From Deltaproteobacteria bacterium (lineage in GTDB: Bacteria > Desulfobacterota > Binatia > UBA12015): a stretch of 41,382 nt of DNA. Below, piece by piece: positions 15,544 through 28,860 of the stretch. A model generated the notes under the pieces. That model did no database searches. It was not told the DNA's origin and worked only from the letters and a program-made list of their open reading frames with translations. The first letter of the stretch is position 1. Each line of letters starts with the position of its first letter. The translations under genes were made by a program, and so were the position numbers. The DNA lies in the NCBI GenBank assembly GCA_029262355.1, contig JAJCZO010000035.1, forward strand, positions 1-41,382, in the 5' to 3' direction.

Positions 15544-16908
15544 TTGGATCTCGACCACCTTCTGAAAACAGCGCGCCTCGAACCTCCGAGCGGTGTGCGC
15601 ATCCACATCGAAGGCAACGACCCCATCCTACCTACGCGATACCCCGTCGGCGAAGCTGCGGCGGCGGCACTCGGCCTCGTCGGCGCGGCGGCCGCAGACG
15701 TTCACCAGGTCCGCGGCGGCGCCGAGCAGTCGGTATCGGTCGACGTGACGGGCGCGGCGATGAGCCTGATCAGCTTCGTTCTGCAAAAGGCGTCGAACGG
15801 CGTCGACCTCCAGCGCCACCACAACCCATCGATTGGCCTCTACCAGACGCGCGACGGGCGCTGGATCCACCTGCACGGTGGCTTTCCCGGCCTCGCCCAA
15901 GGACTGGTCTCTCTACTCGGGTGTCCTCTGGAGCCAGACGCGATCGCAGAGGCCGTCCGCGGCCACGACGCGGTAGATCTCGAGACCGAGATCGCGCGAC
16001 ACGATCTCTGCGGCGCGGTCGTGCGCACGATCGACGACTGGGCCACGCATCCGCACGGCCAGGTCCTCGCAGAGCTGCCGGTGGTGGAGATCGAACGCAT
16101 CGGGGACGCCGATTCGCGCATCCCTCGGAGCGGAACGCGCCCCCTCGAAGGCATCCGTGTCCTCGACTTCACGCGCGTTCTCGCCGGGCCGACGTGCGGC
16201 CGTACCCTCGCATCCTTCGGCGCGGACGTGCTGCGAATCGGTGCAGAGCGCATCCCCAGCATCGAGCCATTCGTGATCGACACCGGTCACGGAAAACGCA
16301 ACGCGTTTCTCGATCTCGACGTGACGGACGACCGCACACGCCTCGATCAGCTCCTCGAACGCACAGACGTCTTCTGTCAGAGCTATCGCCCGAACGCGCT
16401 CAGCAGGCGCGGTCTCTCCGCGAGAGAACTCGCATCGAAACACCCTGGGATCATCTACGTGTCGATCAACTGTTACGGGCACACCGGCCCCTTCGCCGAG
16501 AGAGCCGGGTGGGAACAGCTCGCGCAATCTGCCGTCGGGATCGCAGACAGTGAGTCGCTCGACGGGCGCCCCGCGCTCATTCCAGCCGCCGCCACCGACT
16601 TCACGACGGGCTACCTCGCCGCATTCGGTGCTCTTACCGCCCTCGCGCGTCGCGCGCGAGAGGGCGGCAGCTGGCACGTCAAGGCATCCCTGTGCCAGAC
16701 CGGCATGTGGCTGACTCGAATCGGAGCACGATGCGACCGAGCCGCGGCGACGGGCTTCGACCGCCCCGAGCGCTTCGTCACGAGTTCGGAAACCGCGTGG
16801 GGGCGACTCGAACACCTCGCCCCCATCGTCGAGATGGAAGCCACTCCGGCCCGCTGGGACCGACCGCCGGCGCCGCTCGGCAGCCACCGCGCACAGTGGC
16901 GCTCCTAG
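15544..16908 (+). CDS. CaiB/BaiF CoA transferase, atypical domain order
   Basis: 454 aa from TTG 15544, with GGAG at 15532-15535. An earlier ATG at 15530 is in another frame that stops within 12 codons. Residues about 195-454 look like the front half of a type III CoA transferase: LEGIRVLDFTRVLAGPTCGRTLASFGADVLRIG, the VSINCYGHTGP turn, and catalytic Asp352 in ATDFTTGYLAAFGALTAL. But about 190 residues precede it, and these resemble the back half of such an enzyme (SVDVTGAAMSL, YQTRDGRWIHLHGGFP). The order is therefore back-half then front-half, either a permutation or the remnant of a double gene. Probably co-transcribed with the FadD3-like ligase, handling its CoA thioester product or a related acid. 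Confidence 0.8.
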   Translation: MDLDHLLKTARLEPPSGVRIHIEGNDPILPTRYPVGEAAAAALGLVGAAAADVHQVRGGAEQSVSVDVTGAAMSLISFVLQKASNGVDLQRHHNPSIGLYQTRDGRWIHLHGGFPGLAQGLVSLLGCPLEPDAIAEAVRGHDAVDLETEIARHDLCGAVVRTIDDWATHPHGQVLAELPVVEIERIGDADSRIPRSGTRPLEGIRVLDFTRVLAGPTCGRTLASFGADVLRIGAERIPSIEPFVIDTGHGKRNAFLDLDVTDDRTRLDQLLERTDVFCQSYRPNALSRRGLSARELASKHPGIIYVSINCYGHTGPFAERAGWEQLAQSAVGIADSESLDGRPALIPAAATDFTTGYLAAFGALTALARRAREGGSWHVKASLCQTGMWLTRIGARCDRAAATGFDRPERFVTSSETAWGRLEHLAPIVEMEATPARWDRPPAPLGSHRAQWRS

Positions 16909-17075
16909 GGTATCCTAAGGACCCGGCACCTCGGAACGCTGATCCATCTCCGCGAGCTGCATTGCGCTCCGTCGCGCTCCGCAGCCGGCGGGCGCTCCTT
17001 CGCGCGCCATGCCATCGGAGCGTCTCGACACCCCCTCGTGCCAGCGATCTCAGATACGCGACACGAGCGAGCCGG

Positions 17076-17105
17076 ATGGAAGCCTCTCGCCGCTTCGGAT
17101 AAACC
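17076..17105 (+). promoter_or_regulatory. promoter block B: ATGGAAGCC-N13-GATAAACC before ligase gene
   Basis: Second copy of the block at 13914-13943, same spacing, again ending 6 nt before an ATG (17112) that lacks a Shine-Dalgarno. The flanking CCGG on the left is also shared. It lies at the right end of a 203-bp gap (16909-17111) in which I see nothing else. Confidence 0.45.
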
Positions 17106-17111
17106 TCCGCC

Positions 17112-18707
17112 ATGCCGCAGAACAGCCACGGACAATCCTACCTCCAGGCCGGCGGCCTGTGGGCGCTGATCGAGGCCCGCGCACAGGCCACGCCGGACGC
17201 GCTCTTCACGGTCGACGAGACCGATCGCCGCGCCACCTTCAAGGAGTATCGGGACGCCGCCGAGCGATGTGCGGCCGGCCTCCAGGCCAAGGGCATCTGC
17301 CAGGAGTCGATGGTCTCGTGGATGCTCCCCACGGACTGGAACTCTCTCGTCCTGGTCGCTGCGCTCTCGCGCCTCGGCGCCGTGCAGAATCCCATCCTCC
17401 CGATCTATCGCCACAAGGAAGTCAGCTTCATCACGAAGCAAGCGAAGAGCCGCATGCTCGTGGTGCCGGGGGTTTGGCGGGGCTTCGATTATCTCGGGAT
17501 GGCGAACGATATCGCCACGGGGCACGACGGCCTCGAAGTGATGGTCGTCGACGGCTCGATCCCCGACGGCGACCCCTCGTCTCTCCCGCCTCCGCCCGCC
17601 GAGTTCGGAGACGCCGGTGCGCCCGTGCGCTGGCTCTTCTACAGCTCGGGCACGACCGCCGACCCGAAGGGAGCACGCCACACGGACCTCACGCTGTGCG
17701 CGGCGGCACGCGGCATGAGCGGCGTGCTCGATCTTGCGGCCGACGACCGAGTCGCGATGGTGTTCCCGTTCACGCACGTGGGCGGAGTGGTATGGGTCTA
17801 CGCGGGACTCATGGCCGGCTGCTCGTTCATCGTAGTGCCCGTCTTCGACCCGGCGACGACCATCGACGTGCTCGCAAAGAACGACGTCACCCAGGCGACC
17901 GCCGGCACCGCCTTCCACCAGGCATACCTCGCCGAGCAGCGGAAGCGGCGCGCGGCCGGCAACGACGCGCCGCTCTTCCCCTGCGTACGAAGCTTCCCCG
18001 GTGGCGGCGCACCCAAGCCCCCGCAACTCCACTTCGACTTGAAGAAGGAGATGGGCGGCGCCGGCATCGTATCGGGCTATGGAATGACCGAGTGCCCGAT
18101 CCTGGTCATGAACTCGGTGCACGACCCCGACGACAAGCTCGCACACACCGAAGGGCGCACGTGTCCGCCGGAGGTCGACCTTCGCGTCGTGAGGAGCGAC
18201 GAGTCCGTCGCGGCCGCCAGAGAGGAAGGCGAGTTCCGCGTAAAGGCGCCGCAACTCTGCAAGGGCTATCTCGACAAAAGCCTGAACCAGGCCGCATTCG
18301 ACGCGAACGGATACTTCCGCACCGGCGACCTCGGCTACCTCGACGGCGGCGGCTACGCCGTGATCACCGGACGCCTGAAGGACGTGATCATTCGCAAGGG
18401 CGAGAACATCAGCGCAAAGGAGGTCGAAGACCTCCTCTACACCCACGATAGAATCGAGGACGTCGCGGTCGTCGGTTTGCCCGACCCCGACACGGGGGAA
18501 CGCGCGTGCGCCGTCCTCTCACTGAAGGATGCCGCCCGCCCCGTGGCGATGGACGAGATGGGCGCCTTTCTGAAAGAGAGGGGACTCATGGTCCAAAAGA
18601 TCCCGGAGCAGATCGAGATCGTAGAGAGAATCCCACGCAACGCGACCGGGAAGATCCTGAAGCACGAGCTCCGCACGAAATACGAACACACAAAACGGGG
18701 AGGATGA
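17112..18707 (+). CDS. acyl-CoA synthetase (cyclohexanecarboxylate-CoA ligase-like)
   Basis: 531 aa. ANL adenylating enzyme with P-loop [12 protein letters not shown] (176-187), [45 protein letters not shown] and C-terminal [12 protein letters not shown] with the catalytic Lys. The overall look ([18 protein letters not shown]) resembles ligases annotated for cyclohexanecarboxylate and related alicyclic or medium-chain acids. It converts a carboxylate to its CoA ester at the expense of ATP. Its stop codon overlaps an upstream candidate ATG of the PQQ dehydrogenase as ATGA, so both genes are surely in one operon. One reading is that the dehydrogenase oxidises an alcohol outside the membrane and the ligase activates the acid inside; this is inference. 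Confidence 0.87.
   Translation: MPQNSHGQSYLQAGGLWALIEARAQATPDALFTVDETDRRATFKEYRDAAERCAAGLQAKGICQESMVSWMLPTDWNSLVLVAALSRLGAVQNPILPIYRHKEVSFITKQAKSRMLVVPGVWRGFDYLGMANDIATGHDGLEVMVVDGSIPDGDPSSLPPPPAEFGDAGAPVRWLFYSSGTTADPKGARHTDLTLCAAARGMSGVLDLAADDRVAMVFPFTHVGGVVWVYAGLMAGCSFIVVPVFDPATTIDVLAKNDVTQATAGTAFHQAYLAEQRKRRAAGNDAPLFPCVRSFPGGGAPKPPQLHFDLKKEMGGAGIVSGYGMTECPILVMNSVHDPDDKLAHTEGRTCPPEVDLRVVRSDESVAAAREEGEFRVKAPQLCKGYLDKSLNQAAFDANGYFRTGDLGYLDGGGYAVITGRLKDVIIRKGENISAKEVEDLLYTHDRIEDVAVVGLPDPDTGERACAVLSLKDAARPVAMDEMGAFLKERGLMVQKIPEQIEIVERIPRNATGKILKHELRTKYEHTKRGG
18699..18703 (+). promoter_or_regulatory. Shine-Dalgarno GGAGG deciding the start of the PQQ dehydrogenase
   Basis: GGAGG ends directly against ATG 18704 but is 9 nt from ATG 18713. 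The second ATG therefore has workable spacing and is taken as the start. The site lies inside the end of the ligase gene. Confidence 0.6.
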
Positions 18708-18712
18708 CCTCG

Positions 18713-20728
<2,016 letters not shown>

Positions 20729-20844
20729 GCGCCCACGACGGGCCCGAAACCGGATGGCAGGTGACGGAGCGGCATGGTACCTAGAACCTTGGCTTTCGGA
20801 GCGCGGGCCGTTTCACGGCAGAGCCCCTCCCCCGGCCCCCGACC

Positions 20845-21972
20845 ATGCCGCAGATCACCGAACAGGTTCCAGACACGCCCAGTGTGTCCAGTCGGGCGCC
20901 CGTCGCCCCCGTTGCGCCGAGCGTTCAGGCCCACGAGAAGCGCCTCACGATCCGGACGCTGGTGAAGTCCGTTCCCAAGAGTTCCTACGAAAACCCCACC
21001 TGGAAAGGGCTTTTGTACCTGGGGCGCGACCTTGCACTCTACACTGTGGGACTGGCACTGCTGCTCGGGTCGTCATCGGTCCCACTGGTGCTCGTAGGCT
21101 GGATTCTGACGTCGCTCTCCATCGCTGCCATGTTTGTGGTCGGCCACGACGCGGCCCACGGCGCACTCTTCAAGAGCCCCCGCATGAACTACGTGGTGGG
21201 GCAGCTCGCGATGCTGCCCAGCATGCACCCCCTCTCGGTGTGGGCCTATGGGCACAACCGAGTACACCACGCCTTCCCGGGCTGTCAGGGACTCGACTTC
21301 GTCTGGCATCCCGTCACGGCGGAGGAGTACGCAGGGTACTCGCGCTGGCAGAAGCTACGCCACCGGATGGACTGGTCGCTGATGGGCGCCGGCACGTACT
21401 ACACGCGTGAGATCTGGTGGAACCGCCTCATGTGGATCACGCCGCCAAACAAGATGAACGGGCCCTACCTTCGCGACCGGCTCGCCGTGTGCGCGTACCT
21501 CGTCGTGATGTCGGCGGCCGTCGCCGCCTTCAGTTGGGAACAGACGGGCACCATCGGCGGGATCGCCTGGGCCTGGACGAAGGTCCTCCTCGTTCCTTGG
21601 CTGCTCTGGAACGCGCTGATCGGCTGGGCCGTCTACATTCAGCACATCTCACCTCAGATGCCGTGGCACAGCCGGCGTCGCTGGAGAAAGTTCGCCGGCC
21701 AGGTCGAGACCACCTGCAACCTGCGCATGCCCGGGTGGCTGAACGTGTTCTGGCACAACATCTTCGTGCACGTGCCACACCACGTCGACCCGCGGATCCC
21801 GTTCTACAACCTGCCCGAAGCGGCCGAGGCGCTGAACCGTGTCGACTCCGACGTGAGCGAGTCACGTCCCTACCGCTTCGGCGAGTACGTCGAAGCGACG
21901 CGCCAGTGCAAGCTATACGATTTCGAACGCGAAACGTGGACGAGCTACGACGCCGTGCCCGACAGGGCTTGA
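20845..21972 (+). CDS. membrane fatty acid desaturase / hydroxylase family
   Basis: 375 aa. Three histidine boxes for the di-iron centre: HDAAH at 101-105, HNRVHH at 137-142 and HVPHH at 309-313. Hydrophobic stretches at about 53-98, 212-230 and 250-272 give the usual membrane topology, with the boxes facing the cytoplasm. The family inserts double bonds (or hydroxyl or keto groups) into acyl or terpenoid chains using O2. A 116-bp gap separates it from the PQQ dehydrogenase, so it may have its own promoter; I see no clear one and no Shine-Dalgarno. A lipid desaturase is the default call; a carotenoid ketolase or alkane hydroxylase of the same fold cannot be excluded. Confidence 0.85.
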   Translation: MPQITEQVPDTPSVSSRAPVAPVAPSVQAHEKRLTIRTLVKSVPKSSYENPTWKGLLYLGRDLALYTVGLALLLGSSSVPLVLVGWILTSLSIAAMFVVGHDAAHGALFKSPRMNYVVGQLAMLPSMHPLSVWAYGHNRVHHAFPGCQGLDFVWHPVTAEEYAGYSRWQKLRHRMDWSLMGAGTYYTREIWWNRLMWITPPNKMNGPYLRDRLAVCAYLVVMSAAVAAFSWEQTGTIGGIAWAWTKVLLVPWLLWNALIGWAVYIQHISPQMPWHSRRRWRKFAGQVETTCNLRMPGWLNVFWHNIFVHVPHHVDPRIPFYNLPEAAEALNRVDSDVSESRPYRFGEYVEATRQCKLYDFERETWTSYDAVPDRA

Positions 21973-22005
21973 TCCCCTCCCGTCCGGCCCGATACCGCAT
22001 TGCGG

Positions 22006-22509
22006 ATGGATGATCTCAGCAGGCTCATTGCGCGCGACGATATCCGCCAGCTCGCCTATCGTTACGCACTCGCGATCGACAGCCGAGACATCGACGCGCT
22101 CCTAGAGCTGTTCGTCGACGACGTCCAAGTGGGTCGGAACGCGTTCGGCCATCCTGCGCTGCGCAAGAGCTTCGAATCGCAGCTGCGCGACGTCGGAATC
22201 ACGATCCTCTTCGTCGGAAACCACATCATCGAGGTCCAAGACGACGACCACGCCACGGGCGTGGTTTACTGCAAGAATGAGACACAGCTCGGCCAGAACT
22301 GGATCCACCAGGCCATCCAGTATCGCGATACCTACGAGCGTCGCTCCGGCCGGTGGCTGTTCGTCCGGCGGCGCCACCTGCTTTGGTACGGCAGCGAGGT
22401 CGGTGCCAACCCACTCGCTCTGGAGCCGGCCGAATGGCCGAAGAGCCAGACCGGGCGGGGTACGATTCCCGACAGCTGGGATACCTGGCAGGCGTTCTGG
22501 AAGACGTAG
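22006..22509 (+). CDS. SnoaL-like (NTF2-fold) protein
   Basis: 167 aa. ATG 22006 is preferred to a TTG 6 nt upstream. It opens with DDLSRLIARDDIRQLAYRYALAIDSRDIDALLELF, the standard helix-turn of SnoaL-like domain 4 proteins, then a curved beta-sheet ending RWLFVRRRHLLWYG. The NTF2 fold includes ketosteroid isomerases, polyketide cyclases and ring-hydroxylating beta subunits, so the specific activity is open. It starts 33 bp after the desaturase stop and may be in that operon. It converges on the LLM gene. A second SnoaL-like gene lies at 23382-23891. Confidence 0.8.
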   Translation: MDDLSRLIARDDIRQLAYRYALAIDSRDIDALLELFVDDVQVGRNAFGHPALRKSFESQLRDVGITILFVGNHIIEVQDDDHATGVVYCKNETQLGQNWIHQAIQYRDTYERRSGRWLFVRRRHLLWYGSEVGANPLALEPAEWPKSQTGRGTIPDSWDTWQAFWKT

Positions 22510-22548
22510 CCCCCGGGCCCCGGAGCGCGCATACGCCTTGATCCGGAC

Positions 22549-23385
22549 CTACGGCAAGTATCTGGCGTACGTGTCGAGCGCAGGCAGAACCTCGTCGCGC
22601 GAACCGGCGGGGAGGCGCAGTACGCACTCGGTGCACCCCGACTCGCGGTAGTAGTCGAGCTTTCCGGCCTCCGGGAACACACCCATCGGCACGATGTGAA
22701 GTCGCTTCGGGTCGCGACCTCGCTCCTCGACGGCCCGATGAAGACCTTGCAGAGATTTTCGAATGCCCGAACCCCCGATCGGCAACCAACCATCGGCGTA
22801 CTCGGCGATGTGGGCGAACAGCTTCGGGCCCGCCCCCCCGCCGATCAAGACGCGCGGCCGCGGCTGCTGTATCGGCTTCGGCCACTGCCAGCTGGGCTCG
22901 AAAGAGACGAACTCGCCCGAGAAGCTCGCAACCTCATCCTTCCACAGGGCTTCCATCGCCAGCATGTTCTCCCGAACCAGCGCGCGCCGGCGCCTTACGT
23001 CGATCCCGTGATTCTCCATCTCTTCGTGATTCCAGCCGTACCCGATGCCGAGCACGAAACGACCCCCCGAGAGATGATCCACCGTCGCGATCTCCTTCGC
23101 GAAGGTGATCGGGTCGTGCTGGGCGACGAGCCCGATCCCAACACCGAGCAGGATCTTCTCGGTAACCGAGGATGCTGCGGCGAGCGTCACGTAAGGGTCC
23201 AGACTCCGTTTGTACTCCTCGCTCAGGACGTCCTCTCCGGTCGGCGCGGGAGTACGGCGACTCGTCGGAATGTGCGTGTGCTCCGGGATGTAGAAGGAGT
23301 GGAAGCCGCGGAGCTCAGCCTCACGCGCGAGCCCGACCGGGTTCATCGTCTGATCGGTCGCATGGATCGTGACGCCAATCTTCAC
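22549..23385 (-). CDS. LLM-class flavin/F420-dependent oxidoreductase
   Basis: 278 aa from GTG 23385, which overlaps the stop of the upstream SnoaL-like gene as GTGA. A much longer open frame exists, but its added N-terminus is low-complexity and shared with the neighbour's antisense, so I reject it. MKIGVTIHATDQTMNPVGLAREAELRGFHSFYIPEHTHIP is a luciferase-like monooxygenase (TIM barrel) N-terminus. DHLSGGRFVLGIGYGWNHEEM is the characteristic cofactor-region motif, and LIGGGAGPKLFAHIAEYADGWLP follows. The family uses FMN or F420 for oxidation or reduction of diverse substrates. The F420 form is common where PPOX-fold proteins also occur (see 33255-33794). Confidence 0.85.
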   Translation of the reverse strand: MKIGVTIHATDQTMNPVGLAREAELRGFHSFYIPEHTHIPTSRRTPAPTGEDVLSEEYKRSLDPYVTLAAASSVTEKILLGVGIGLVAQHDPITFAKEIATVDHLSGGRFVLGIGYGWNHEEMENHGIDVRRRRALVRENMLAMEALWKDEVASFSGEFVSFEPSWQWPKPIQQPRPRVLIGGGAGPKLFAHIAEYADGWLPIGGSGIRKSLQGLHRAVEERGRDPKRLHIVPMGVFPEAGKLDYYRESGCTECVLRLPAGSRDEVLPALDTYARYLP

Positions 23386-23891
23386 GACCGCACCGCCTTC
23401 GACTGCTTCGCCCAACCGCGCTCGTACGGGGACATGAAAACGACGCGCAGGCTCATCGACTTGTGCTTCCAGACACCATCTTCGCACGCGTACCGGTCGT
23501 CCTCGACGCCGGCCATCCAAAAGGGCCGGTCGCCGGACATCGTGCATGGAGAGAGAATGTCCCACCGGCCGGTAGCCGTTTCGCCGTCCACCTCGATGTT
23601 GGGCTTCACGAAGAAGTGCCAGCTGAACGTGAGCGTCGTGGCCAGGAATCGCTCGCGAATCTCGTCGCGCCCACGACTCACACCAAGCGCCGCCCCGTCC
23701 CACACGGCATCGCGCGTAAAGAGCGCCGCGATCTCGTCCGCGATCGGAGCCACTCGGTCCGCCGAGAGGAACCCCTCGTCGTCGAAGCGAGAGTCGACGA
23801 GCTCTCCGTAGCGGGCCTTGAGGCGTCGAATCTCCTCGACGGCCTCCAATCTCTGAAGCCGCGCCTCCAGCGCTTGGATTCGATCTTCCAT
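23382..23891 (-). CDS. SnoaL-like (NTF2-fold) protein
   Basis: 169 aa. The N-terminus is a short coiled coil (EDRIQALEARLQRLEAVEE) followed by IRRLKARYGELVDSRF, then a SnoaL-like barrel (SWHFFVKPNIEVDGETATGRWDILSP). Such coiled-coil-prefixed SnoaL proteins often accompany steroid, terpenoid or aromatic catabolic genes. Translationally coupled to the LLM oxidoreductase (GTGA overlap), so the pair probably acts on the same substrate. A -10-like TATGTC lies 6 nt upstream of ATG 23891. Activity not assigned: isomerase, hydratase or dehydratase are all possible. Confidence 0.8.
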   Translation of the reverse strand: MEDRIQALEARLQRLEAVEEIRRLKARYGELVDSRFDDEGFLSADRVAPIADEIAALFTRDAVWDGAALGVSRGRDEIRERFLATTLTFSWHFFVKPNIEVDGETATGRWDILSPCTMSGDRPFWMAGVEDDRYACEDGVWKHKSMSLRVVFMSPYERGWAKQSKAVRS

Positions 23892-23897
23892 CCCCTA

Positions 23898-23903
23898 GAC
23901 ATA
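23898..23903 (-). promoter_or_regulatory. -10-like TATGTC, 6 nt before the SnoaL start
   Basis: On the minus strand TATGTC precedes ATG 23891 by 6 nt. This would place the transcription start at or next to the ATG. It is one of several such hexamers in the window. Confidence 0.3.
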
Positions 23904-23948
23904 GCGGTCTTCATCGAATCCTCGAACAAGGGCTCCCCGTCTGGCAGA

Positions 23949-24458
23949 ATGGCGCCGAGGCCACCTTTGCAGGATCATCGCTACTCGTTCGAGATCGACG
24001 CGACGCCCGAGGAGATCTGGGCGATCTTCTGGACACGCCGAAACGTCGAACATGGTGACGTGAAGATCGAGATCCTCCACCCCGGCGACGCCGACGGAAA
24101 CGGACTCGTGCGCCGCACGTGGTTCCGCGTACCGCGCTACCTCCTCTCGGGCGGAAGGGCGCGTTCGTGGGAGTGGCTCACCGAGGTCAAACCGTTCGAG
24201 AGTTGGCGCTACGACGCGATCGGAAAACCTCTCTGGTCGGAAGCGAGCGGTTCAACCCGCCTCGAGAGCCTCGGCCACGGTCGCACTCGGGTACACTTCC
24301 GCGAGACGTACCACGTGTTCAATCCGATCGTCCGCTTCTTGCTCGAGCGTCGCGTCCACCGCGCGATTTCGAGAGACAACGACAAGCTGATCAAGACGGC
24401 GATCGAACGCGGGGTCGCCGCTCGGCGAAAGCAATCAGCAAAGGCTCCCGGCGCCTGA
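23949..24458 (+). CDS. SRPBCC (START/Bet v1-like) family protein
   Basis: 169 aa. ATG 23949 gives MAPRPPLQDHRYSFEIDATPEEIWAIFW, a typical SRPBCC first strand plus helix. A longer open frame back to 23463 is an antisense shadow of the SnoaL gene. Later, TRLESLGHGRTRVHFRETYHVF and a long C-terminal helix (VHRAISRDNDKLIKTAIERG) complete the hydrophobic-cavity fold. Members bind or transform lipids, polyketides or aromatic compounds. Divergent from the SnoaL/LLM pair across 57 bp. Ligand unknown. Confidence 0.75.
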   Translation: MAPRPPLQDHRYSFEIDATPEEIWAIFWTRRNVEHGDVKIEILHPGDADGNGLVRRTWFRVPRYLLSGGRARSWEWLTEVKPFESWRYDAIGKPLWSEASGSTRLESLGHGRTRVHFRETYHVFNPIVRFLLERRVHRAISRDNDKLIKTAIERGVAARRKQSAKAPGA

Positions 24459-24622
24459 CACCGCGCAGACACGCCCCCGCAGAGCCCCGAGCACGAAAAG
24501 GAGGGCTGGGAGAGCGCCCCATTCTATGCGGTGGCCAATGCCCTCGCCTAGGTGATATCTCTAGGGGCTCCAACCCCTGACACCGTCGGCCGAGAGTTCA
24601 GCGCCGGCAAGAGGTTTCGTCG

Positions 24623-27706
<3,084 letters not shown>

Positions 27707-27713
27707 TCGCAAC

Positions 27714-27748
27714 CCGGGGAGTGCGTGCGACGAGCGCTCACTCCCCGG
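27714..27748. terminator. bidirectional hairpin terminator between convergent genes
   Basis: CCGGGGAGTG (27714-27723) and CACTCCCCGG (27739-27748) form a perfect 10-bp stem with a 15-nt loop. It lies in the 59-bp gap between the propeller/di-haem gene and the anchored protein on the other strand. No T-run, but position and perfection favour a shared terminator. Confidence 0.55.
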
Positions 27749-27765
27749 CGGCGCGAGTACCGAGG

Positions 27766-28359
27766 TCAGTCTTCTCCGCGAATCTCGATCGCGTAGCGGC
27801 GCAAGGGAATGTGCGACCGCTCGGTCGTTCGCATCTCGATCACGTAGCGGCCGGGGGCTCGCAGCCACTCGGACGAGATGGCCACGCTGGCGCCTCGTCG
27901 ACCGTCGGCCACGGTGCCACCGCTCGTCTCGTAGGGATCTCGGCCGTCACCCGTCAGTACGCGCACAGCGAGGACGTCGGTGCCCTCTGCAACCGGCTCA
28001 GGAAGAGCCAGGAAGACCCGTACCGGCTCACCACCGCGTAGGTCGGCCGATCGAATGGCGATCACCCGCCCGGACTCCATCGCGAGCAGCCCCGCGTACG
28101 GGTCGATCGGAGCGAGCACCGCGGTCGGCTCCGGGTCGGGTATCTCCAGTGCCGGCCCCGCGTACGGCGCAGTATCGGCCCGGATCGTCACTCGCGGCAC
28201 CGGCGATGGTGCCGGGGCCGGGGCCGGGGCCGGGGCCGGGGCCGGTTGGACCGATTGCTCCGGAGAGTACCGCAGAAAGGCCACCGCGATCGCCGCAACC
28301 GCCACCAGCGCGAGCACCCACCGAACCCCCGACATCATCTGCGACTCGCTACCGGACAC
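27766..28359 (-). CDS. membrane-anchored protein with Ala-Pro linker, unknown function
   Basis: 197 aa from GTG 28359, which has GGGAG in front; ATG 28338 and ATG 28335 are alternatives. One N-terminal transmembrane helix (VRWVLALVAVAAIAVAFL), then an Ala-Pro run from a hexanucleotide repeat, then a beta-rich domain of about 130 residues (RVIAIRSADLRGGEPVRV, GRYVIEMRTTERS). The soluble part would face the periplasm. The C-terminal strand pattern suggests an immunoglobulin-like or similar small beta-sandwich. I do not recognise a family. It converges with the propeller gene across a shared hairpin. Confidence 0.6.
   Translation of the reverse strand: MSGSESQMMSGVRWVLALVAVAAIAVAFLRYSPEQSVQPAPAPAPAPAPAPSPVPRVTIRADTAPYAGPALEIPDPEPTAVLAPIDPYAGLLAMESGRVIAIRSADLRGGEPVRVFLALPEPVAEGTDVLAVRVLTGDGRDPYETSGGTVADGRRGASVAISSEWLRAPGRYVIEMRTTERSHIPLRRYAIEIRGED
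28211..28246. repeat. GCCGGG hexanucleotide repeat (5 perfect copies plus one)
   Basis: Five perfect GCCGGG units and a sixth ending in T, inside the minus-strand anchored protein, where they encode the Pro-Ala linker. Units of 6 bp keep the frame, so copy-number change would alter linker length, not switch the gene off. Confidence 0.85.
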
Positions 28360-28470
28360 GGGCTCCCGAGGCCACCGGCCCCCTTCTCAAGCATGCTACC
28401 GTTGCGACCGATAGTTCCGAGGAACCAACCGCCTGGCAGCCCATGCGTCATGCGAAGAGAGGACAACATC

Positions 28471-28860
28471 ATGCGAAGAGCTTCGACCTGGATCGCGTTC
28501 CTGTCCATCTGCACCCTCGCGATGTCGCCGAACCTGGCGCTCGCGGCCGATGGTGTGCCCGCCATTTCGGACGCGAAGCCGGCGGGGACCCAAGACCTGC
28601 CCGAGGATGGGAAGAGGCTGTTCTACGAGACGAGCGAGTCGACGGCCGATCTCGTGGAGAGCTACGCAACGAAACTGAAAGAGGGTGGCTGGACGCTCAC
28701 TCGCAAAGGAGCGTCGGGGGGCAAGACCGGTGGTGGCGGCGAGATCATCGCAAACCGCGACGGCGAGCACCTCGTCCTTAAGGCCGGCGGGCCCGACGGG
28801 AAGACCTTCGTCACGTTGTGTACGTGGCCACAGCGCCCGATGAACGACTACTGCAGCTAA
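28471..28860 (+). CDS. small secreted protein, unknown function
   Basis: 129 aa. ATG 28471 is chosen because AGAGAGGA sits 8 nt upstream and because it yields a Sec signal peptide (MRRASTWIAFLSICTLAMSPNLALAA). The mature part is about 100 residues and charged: LPEDGKRLFYETSESTADLVESYATKLKEGGWTLTRKG, a Gly-rich turn (SGGKTGGGGE), then strands ending FVTLCTWPQRPMNDYC. The helix-then-strand order resembles small periplasmic modules in which a chain element is 'scored' by a beta-hairpin, but I cannot name the family. It converges on the flavoprotein gene; a 12-nt palindrome AGGGAGCTCCCT begins at the final A of its TAA stop. Confidence 0.65.
   Translation: MRRASTWIAFLSICTLAMSPNLALAADGVPAISDAKPAGTQDLPEDGKRLFYETSESTADLVESYATKLKEGGWTLTRKGASGGKTGGGGEIIANRDGEHLVLKAGGPDGKTFVTLCTWPQRPMNDYCS

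Noticed and set aside
14346..15626. Minus-strand open frame of 426 codons opposite the FadD3-like ligase
   Set aside because: Composition typical of antisense; no motif, no Shine-Dalgarno.
16905..18446. Long minus-strand open frame (513 codons) opposite the second CoA ligase
   Set aside because: Low-complexity translation; the opposite strand encodes a complete ANL enzyme.
22386..23703. Longer LLM gene start at 23703
   Set aside because: Adds 106 unrelated residues antisense to the SnoaL gene; the GTGA overlap and MKIGV start fit the family.
24563..24578. AGGGG-CTCCAA-CCCCT hairpin upstream of the second propeller gene
   Set aside because: Only 5 bp; too short to claim a regulatory role, mentioned only in the gene entry.
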